Below are positions 52,749-57,216 of a stretch of 57,216 nucleotides of DNA, one piece after another. Made by a program: the position numbers and the translations under genes. The stretch covers positions 1 to 57,216 of the forward strand of contig QJZR01000005.1 of the NCBI GenBank assembly GCA_003246625.1. The letters run 5' to 3'. Position 1 is the stretch's first letter. Each line of letters opens with the position of its first letter. Source of the stretch: Alphaproteobacteria bacterium (GTDB lineage: Bacteria; Pseudomonadota; Alphaproteobacteria; Rhodospirillales; Rhodospirillaceae). The notes below the pieces were generated by a model. That model worked only from the letters and a program-made list of their open reading frames with translations, ran no database searches and was not told the DNA's origin.

Positions 52749-54752
52749 GTGAGGACAGCGGCAGACAGTCTCCGGATAGCCCCCGACGGACGCATCCGCA
52801 TTCTCATGCTTATCCTCGTGCTGGCATCCGCCCTGGCCTTCTGGAGCGCCTGGCGCACCTCGCCGCCGCTGCGGGGGATGGCCGAAAACGGCCTTCTGCG
52901 CCTCGCCGCGCACGAGCTCGACGGCGAATTGTCCCTGGAGGGGCCTTGGGCGGTGTTTCCGCACGCCTTGCTCTCCCCCGCCGACTTCGCCGTTCCGAAC
53001 CCGCCCCGCCCCGAAGGATTTCTTCGTTTTCCCGGCGCCTGGAAGGGAGCCGCCGGTTTGTCCAACCGGGACCAGGCGACCTTTCGCCTGCGTCTGATCC
53101 CCCCTCCGGGCGAACGGCGGATGACCCTGCGCCTGGTGGACGTCCACATCGCCTATCGGCTGTGGGCCGACGGCACCCTGATCGCGCAGAGCGGCGTGCC
53201 GGGACGAAGCGAAAAGACCGAGACGGCGCACCGTTCCCTGGTTCTGGCGCCGCTGGTCCTGCGCGGTTCGCCGGTGGACCTGACGCTACAGATTTCCAAC
53301 CATCATTTCCGCCGGGGAGGCGTGGCGGAGCCGATGCTTCTGTCTCCGCCCGATGTGGCGGAGGCCGCGCGGACGCGAACCTGGATGCTCTCCGCCCTGT
53401 TTTGCGGCGTGTTGTTGGTCATGGGCATCTATCACCTCAGCCTGTTCGCCCTGCGGCGGCATGACCCCCCGCCCCTCTATTTCGGCCTGTATGCGCTGCT
53501 GCTGCTCGTCTATGCCGCCGGGTCCAACTCCACCCTTTGGCTGGCCGAGGGCATCCTGCCGCGACAGTTCCCTCCCGCCGCCATGGAAAACGTCGCCCTA
53601 TTGTCCTACGTCGCGGCCAGCGTCAGCCTCTACCGCTTCTTCCTGACCCTCTATCCCAGGGAATTTTCGCGGCGCCTGCGCGTGGCGTCCGATCTGCGCC
53701 TGCCCGTCTTCGTCGTCGCGCAGGTCGCGTTCCCCCCCTTCGTCGCCTATTGGGTGATCCTCGGCCTGCTGCTTCTGACCCTTCCGTTGTCGGGATACTA
53801 TGTCGCGCGCCTCGTCGTCTGCGTGCGGCGCGGACGTCCGGGGGCGGACATTCTTCTTGTCGGAGGCGTCATCCTGGCCGGAGCCGCGGCCAACGACATC
53901 CTCGTCCATGCCGGGGCCTTCGAAGGCGGCTATCTGGTTATGCCCGGTCTGTTCGCCTTCGTCCTGTTCCAGGCGTTCACCCTGGCGACGCGCTTCACCC
54001 GATCCTTCGCCGAGGTCGAGCGTCTGTCCGCCGAATTGGCGGAAAAGAATGCCGTGCTGCACACCGAGATGGAGGAACGCAACCGGCTGGAACGGGAAGT
54101 CATCGCCATCAGCGAGAACGAACGCCGACGCATCAGCCACGAACTTCACGACGGGTTGTGCCAACAGCTGACCGCCGCGCGGCTGCGGTGTTCGGTACTG
54201 GAAGACGGCCTTTCCGCCCAGACCGGATTCGCCCAAAGCCTGAAGACCCTCGGCCGCTTGCTGGTCGCCTCCACCGAGGATGCCTATGCCCTGTCGCGGG
54301 GATTGTGGCCGGTGGAACACGATCCCTCCGCGCCGGGGCCGTCCCTGGAGGAACTGGTCCGCTCGGCGCGGCGCGGCGACGGAGCGGCCGTGGAGTTGTG
54401 TCAGAACCGGCATTGCGCCAAGTGCGTCAATCCGCATGCCACGGCGCTTTACCGGATCGCGCAGGAGGCCCTGACCAACGCGGTGAAGCATGCCCAGGCC
54501 GGGCATATCCGCGTCTCGGTCGACTGCCGGGGAGAGGGACGGGTGGAATTGATCGTGCGGGACGACGGCATCGGCCGCGCCGCCGCCGCGCAAGGCCGTG
54601 ACGGCGGCCTGGGCCTGCGGATCATGGCGCACCGCGCGCACGTCATCGGCGCCGAGCTGTCGATCGCCGACGCGCCGGACGGCGGAACCGTGGTGCGCTG
54701 CGTCGCGCCGTGTTGCCGCTTCACCGCGGAAAATGGGGAGACCGCCGCATGA
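52749..54752 (+). CDS. Sensor histidine kinase with 7TM-DISM input and HisKA_3/HATPase output
   Basis: A 667-residue NarX/DegS-type kinase. It starts with GTG at 52749, after GGGGGAAAG. Order: membrane segment (about 19-33), a periplasmic galactose-binding-like DISM domain (about 50-205), seven membrane helices (about 217-415), a coiled coil, HisKA_3 with RRRISHELHDGLCQQLTAAR (phospho-His near 464), and HATPase_c with RIAQEALTNAVKHA, DDGIGRA and GGLGLRIMAHRAH. Between the two is a Cys/His cluster: ELCQNRHCAKCVNPHATALY, with Cys 551, 556 and 559, spaced C-x4-C-x2-C. This may bind a metal or Fe-S cluster. It overlaps the regulator gene by ATGA. Confidence 0.9.
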   Translation: MRTAADSLRIAPDGRIRILMLILVLASALAFWSAWRTSPPLRGMAENGLLRLAAHELDGELSLEGPWAVFPHALLSPADFAVPNPPRPEGFLRFPGAWKGAAGLSNRDQATFRLRLIPPPGERRMTLRLVDVHIAYRLWADGTLIAQSGVPGRSEKTETAHRSLVLAPLVLRGSPVDLTLQISNHHFRRGGVAEPMLLSPPDVAEAARTRTWMLSALFCGVLLVMGIYHLSLFALRRHDPPPLYFGLYALLLLVYAAGSNSTLWLAEGILPRQFPPAAMENVALLSYVAASVSLYRFFLTLYPREFSRRLRVASDLRLPVFVVAQVAFPPFVAYWVILGLLLLTLPLSGYYVARLVVCVRRGRPGADILLVGGVILAGAAANDILVHAGAFEGGYLVMPGLFAFVLFQAFTLATRFTRSFAEVERLSAELAEKNAVLHTEMEERNRLEREVIAISENERRRISHELHDGLCQQLTAARLRCSVLEDGLSAQTGFAQSLKTLGRLLVASTEDAYALSRGLWPVEHDPSAPGPSLEELVRSARRGDGAAVELCQNRHCAKCVNPHATALYRIAQEALTNAVKHAQAGHIRVSVDCRGEGRVELIVRDDGIGRAAAAQGRDGGLGLRIMAHRAHVIGAELSIADAPDGGTVVRCVAPCCRFTAENGETAA

Positions 54753-55384
54753 CCGCCGCTTCCGCCCGTATCCTGTTGCTCGACGACCACCCGGCGGTGC
54801 GGCAGGGGCTGGCCATTCTGCTGGACTCGCGCGGACACGCGGTCGGCGGCGAGGCGGACACCCGCGAGGACGCGCTGGCGCTGCTGGCCGAAGGGGACTT
54901 CGACCTGGCGATCGTCGACCTTTCCCTGGAATCCGGCAGCGGCCTCGACCTGCTGGCGGATCTGACGGCACGCGCGGTTCCCGCCCTGATCTATTCCATG
55001 CACGAGGACCCGCAGACCATCGCCCAGGCCCTGAGCCAAGGGGCGCGCGGCTATGTCACCAAACGCGACGAGCCGCGCGACCTGCTGCTTGGCGTCGCGG
55101 CGGTGTTGCGCGGCGAACGGTTCGTCGCGCCGCGCGCCGCCCGGGCCCTCGACGAACCGTCCGGGGCGGGGGGTGAGGCCTCCCTGAGCGCGCGCGAACG
55201 CCAGGTTCTGGAGATGACGGGACGCGGGCAAGGCAATGCCGAGATCGCCTTCGCCCTGGGAATCGGCCCGCGCACCGTGGAAACCTATCACGCGCGGATC
55301 GCCGAAAAACTCGGCCTGTCCGGGGTCCGCGACCTGCGGAAATACGCCATCGCGCGCCGGACCGAGACGCCGTCCCCGAGCTGA
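54749..55384 (+). CDS. NarL/LuxR-family response regulator
   Basis: A 211-residue regulator. REC domain (about 6-125): LLLDDHPAVRQG, phospho-acceptor Asp in LAIVDLSLESGSG, Ser in IYSMHEDPQT and Lys in GYVTKRDEP. The DNA-binding domain (about 145-205) has LSARERQVLEMTGRGQGNAEIA and IGPRTVETYHARIAEKLGLS, the LuxR/NarL recognition helix. It is translated together with the kinase and no doubt is its partner. The two copies of TGTCCGGGA-N2-TCCCGGACA, one on each side of the kinase-regulator pair, are the best candidates for its binding sites. Confidence 0.93.
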   Translation: MTAASARILLLDDHPAVRQGLAILLDSRGHAVGGEADTREDALALLAEGDFDLAIVDLSLESGSGLDLLADLTARAVPALIYSMHEDPQTIAQALSQGARGYVTKRDEPRDLLLGVAAVLRGERFVAPRAARALDEPSGAGGEASLSARERQVLEMTGRGQGNAEIAFALGIGPRTVETYHARIAEKLGLSGVRDLRKYAIARRTETPSPS

Positions 55385-55454
55385 CCTTCCCTTCCCGCCC
55401 CATGCCGCATCCATGCCGGGAATTTCCCCCCGCATGAATTGCGAAATGCCGTTT

Positions 55455-55476
55455 TTGTCCGGGAACTCCCGGACAG
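55455..55476. promoter_or_regulatory. Palindromic operator 2, before the autotransporter-like gene
   Basis: TTGTCCGGGA (55455-55464), AC, TCCCGGACAG (55467-55476): the same repeat as at 52632, differing only in the centre and last base. The centre lies about 31.5 bases before TATGAG (55497-55502), again near -43. The spacing matches operator 1 within one base. Confidence 0.75.
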
Positions 55477-55528
55477 ACGGAGCGATTTTTTGCAGGTATG
55501 AGAACACCCTAGCCGAGGATCGAACGAT

Positions 55529-55553
55529 CCGCCGCCGGTTTTCCGGCGGGCGG
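55529..55553. other. GC-rich hairpin in the leader of the autotransporter-like gene
   Basis: CCGCCGG (about 55532-55538) pairs with CCGGCGG (55543-55549) around TTTT, and the outer ATCC (55527-55530) and GGAT (55552-55555) can extend it. No T-run follows. It may protect the mRNA or influence translation. Confidence 0.45.
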
Positions 55554-55605
55554 ATACTCCCCCGGCGGACGAGATCGCGCGGGCGTTGCAAGGGGTGGCA
55601 CGACG

Positions 55606-57216
55606 ATGGGAAACGGACACGGAACGGCGATGCGCCGTGGCGGCTGGAAGGCCTGGATGTTGCTGGGGGCATTGTGGCTGGCGTTCGAAGCCATGGCGAT
55701 GCCAGCGGCGTCCGCCGCCGACTGGACGATCAGCGACGAAGTCACCACCCAGCAGTCCCTGGGAAGCGGCGACACCGGCACCGTCACCGCCACCGGCCGC
55801 ATCGTCACCACGGGGACGGGCGTTGAAACGCCTTATCCAGCAAGCGTGGTTCAGACACCGCAGTCCCTGAACAATGCCGGCACGATTTCGGTGACAAACG
55901 GGAGCGGCTATTACAACAACAGCGGCACCCTCGGCTCCCTGATCAATTCCGGCACGATTTCCGTAGCGGGCTACGGATACGGCATCCAAACCACCGGCAA
56001 CATCACGACCTTGGACAACTCCGGCACGATTTCCGCTTCCGGCGGAGGGGCCAAGGAACGCGGGATCTATCTCACCGGCAGCAACGGCCCCCGCATTTCC
56101 ACGCTGACCAACTCCGGCACGATTTCCGGCGACACGGAGGCCATCTACGTCAATTGGGGCACCACCATCGGCACGCTGTCCAATTCCGGCACGATCTCCG
56201 GCGGCACGACGGGACTCTATATCGATAATGCGGCCTTCGGCAATAGCAGCGGCAGCGTCACCACGCTGACCAATTCCGGGACGATTTCCAGCGGCGCGAC
56301 GGCAATCCTTGTTGGATCTGCTTACGACGCCACCTATACCGGCGGCAGCATCGGCACCCTGACCAATTCCGGCACGATTTCCGCGCCGACGGCAATTCTG
56401 GTCGCGGTCAATGGGAGCTATTACGGCAATCTGGGCACGGTCACCAACACCGGCACGATCGCGGGCGATATCACCAGCGCTCTGGGCACCCTGAATCTTG
56501 CGGGCGGCAGCGGCGGCGCGGAGGGGACCTTGACCGGCTATCCCGCCGCCGCCGAAACCGTGGGGACGATCACCGGCAACCGGGTGAACTTTCTTTCCGG
56601 CGCGATGCTGCTCAACGACAACGTCACCGCGACCAGCGGGGTCTTCAATTCCGCGGTCCTGCGGATCAAGCGGGACATCACCATCACCGGAATGTACGTC
56701 CAAACCGGCACCCTGGTGGTCGAGGTCGCCGCGGACGGAACCTATGGGAAGCTGACGACCACCGCGGCCACATCCCTGAACGGCGGCACGGTTCAGCTGA
56801 CCGGCGACGGCCGAGCGGAAAACACCAGTTACACCGTCGTCACGGCGGGCGGCCCCCTCACCGCGACCGGCCTGACCCTTGTTTCCAGCGGCTATAGCGG
56901 CAACACCTATGCGGTGGTCGGGGCGAACACCCTGGTCGTCACCCTGGGGACCAAGGCGCAGTGGTCGGACAAGGGCGCGGCGGCAGGGGGCACCACCGCC
57001 GGTCTGGGCTCGGCGCTGGACAGCCTGAGTTCGGATCCGCGCTTCACCGGCATGTTCTCCTCCCTGTCCGGGCTTTCCGACGCCGGGCAGGCCCAGGCCT
57101 TGCGGCAGATGGCGCCGGACCAGGTGGCGCCGCAGCTGAACCTCGGCGGGGCGACGGTGGAACCGGCGACGATGGCGATCCAGAACCGCCAACTCGCGCG
57201 CATGGACGGCAACGGC
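55606..57216 (+). CDS. Autotransporter-like surface protein with Asn-Ser-Gly-Thr-Ile-Ser repeats, N-terminal part (runs off the window)
   Basis: At least 537 residues with no stop before the window ends. A signal peptide (about 1-37: basic start, WMLLGALWLAFEAMAM, cleavage after PAASA) is followed by eight repeats of the form L-(T/S/N)-N-S-G-T-I-S (about residues 88-286), each a turn of a beta-helix passenger. Later blocks such as TGMYVQTGTLVVEVAADGTY and GYSGNTYAVVGANTLVVTLG are typical of the segment just before an autotransporter beta-barrel, and TMAIQNRQLARMDG near the end resembles the start of that barrel. AAGGGG lies about ten bases upstream. An in-frame ATG at 55630 is also possible. 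The gene lies downstream of the kinase-regulator pair and of operator 2. Confidence 0.85.
   Translation, partial: MGNGHGTAMRRGGWKAWMLLGALWLAFEAMAMPAASAADWTISDEVTTQQSLGSGDTGTVTATGRIVTTGTGVETPYPASVVQTPQSLNNAGTISVTNGSGYYNNSGTLGSLINSGTISVAGYGYGIQTTGNITTLDNSGTISASGGGAKERGIYLTGSNGPRISTLTNSGTISGDTEAIYVNWGTTIGTLSNSGTISGGTTGLYIDNAAFGNSSGSVTTLTNSGTISSGATAILVGSAYDATYTGGSIGTLTNSGTISAPTAILVAVNGSYYGNLGTVTNTGTIAGDITSALGTLNLAGGSGGAEGTLTGYPAAAETVGTITGNRVNFLSGAMLLNDNVTATSGVFNSAVLRIKRDITITGMYVQTGTLVVEVAADGTYGKLTTTAATSLNGGTVQLTGDGRAENTSYTVVTAGGPLTATGLTLVSSGYSGNTYAVVGANTLVVTLGTKAQWSDKGAAAGGTTAGLGSALDSLSSDPRFTGMFSSLSGLSDAGQAQALRQMAPDQVAPQLNLGGATVEPATMAIQNRQLARMDGNG
55870..56463 (+). repeat. DNA repeats inside the autotransporter-like gene
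   Basis: The 18-base unit AATTCCGGCACGATTTCC and close variants occur eight times, every 50-100 bases, each encoding NSGTIS or a variant (NAGTIS, NTGTIA). The sequences between differ in length and content. Such near-identical DNA repeats can recombine and change the length of the passenger. Confidence 0.85.

Noticed and set aside
55870-56463. Regular repeats considered as a possible CRISPR array
   Set aside because: The units keep one reading frame, are spaced unequally and encode a protein repeat; no cas genes are near.
55288-57192. A 634-codon open frame on the minus strand opposite the autotransporter-like gene
   Set aside because: The plus strand has a signal peptide and regular repeats; the minus product has only Arg/Ala/Gly-rich shadow repeats.

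Overview
The window is about 57.2 kb of GC-rich DNA (judged by eye at well over 60 % G+C) with the gene content of a motile, free-living alphaproteobacterium, most likely of the Rhodospirillales. The supporting signs are a SAM-II riboswitch before a met transporter, the gene run murA-hisG-hisD-UPF0262-tyrosine phosphatase-infA-maf-RNase E/G-yacG typical of Alphaproteobacteria, and a high density of chemoreceptors and c-di-GMP enzymes. No species can be named from the sequence alone.

Layout. 1-1661: the start of tuf with tRNA-Tyr and tRNA-Gly upstream in one minus-strand unit, then rlmB and tRNA-Thr(UGU). 1672-6318: a TauE-type exporter, a GntR regulator with an unusual PyrE-like protein and an M20 amidohydrolase, and a SLAC1/TehA-type channel whose promoter carries a DtxR-box-like sequence. 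6371-11908: a diguanylate cyclase and a potFGHI-type polyamine importer. 12140-13967: an aerotaxis receptor split into a PAS protein and a membrane MCP. 14064-17579: a phosphoesterase, an Fe-type alcohol dehydrogenase, a universal stress protein and a FAH-family hydrolase. 17638-23534: a globin-coupled MCP, a 1002-residue membrane coiled-coil protein and a pentapeptide-repeat protein.

23535-27781 is a small phage-derived island: large and small terminase and a small unknown gene facing left, and a LexA/CI-type repressor facing right, separated by a well-preserved operator/promoter region. The repressor is followed within 13 bases by an exported protein with three related domains. 27866-29248 holds a small unknown protein and a nucleoside-recognition membrane protein. 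29321-36501 is a signalling block: an MCP with a secreted Cache protein, and a sensor kinase, response regulator and REC-GGDEF-EAL protein in overlapping order. 36704-40184 is metN-metI-metQ-metQ behind a SAM-II riboswitch and terminator.

40513-50753 is mostly housekeeping: an acyl-CoA synthetase (ADP-forming), tRNA-Phe, yacG, an RNase E/G-like protein, maf, infA, a phosphatase, UPF0262, hisD, hisG, murA, dcd and tRNA-Thr(GGU). 50882-51608 is a sigma-54-type promoter with an unknown protein. 52490-57216 is the most interesting part: a lipoprotein hydrolase, a 7TM sensor kinase with a Cys/His cluster, a NarL-type regulator, and a large autotransporter-like gene running off the window end. One palindrome, TGTCCGGGA-N2-TCCCGGACA, lies before the kinase and again before the autotransporter, at nearly the same distance from a possible -10 box. 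This suggests a self-contained sensory circuit that controls a surface protein.
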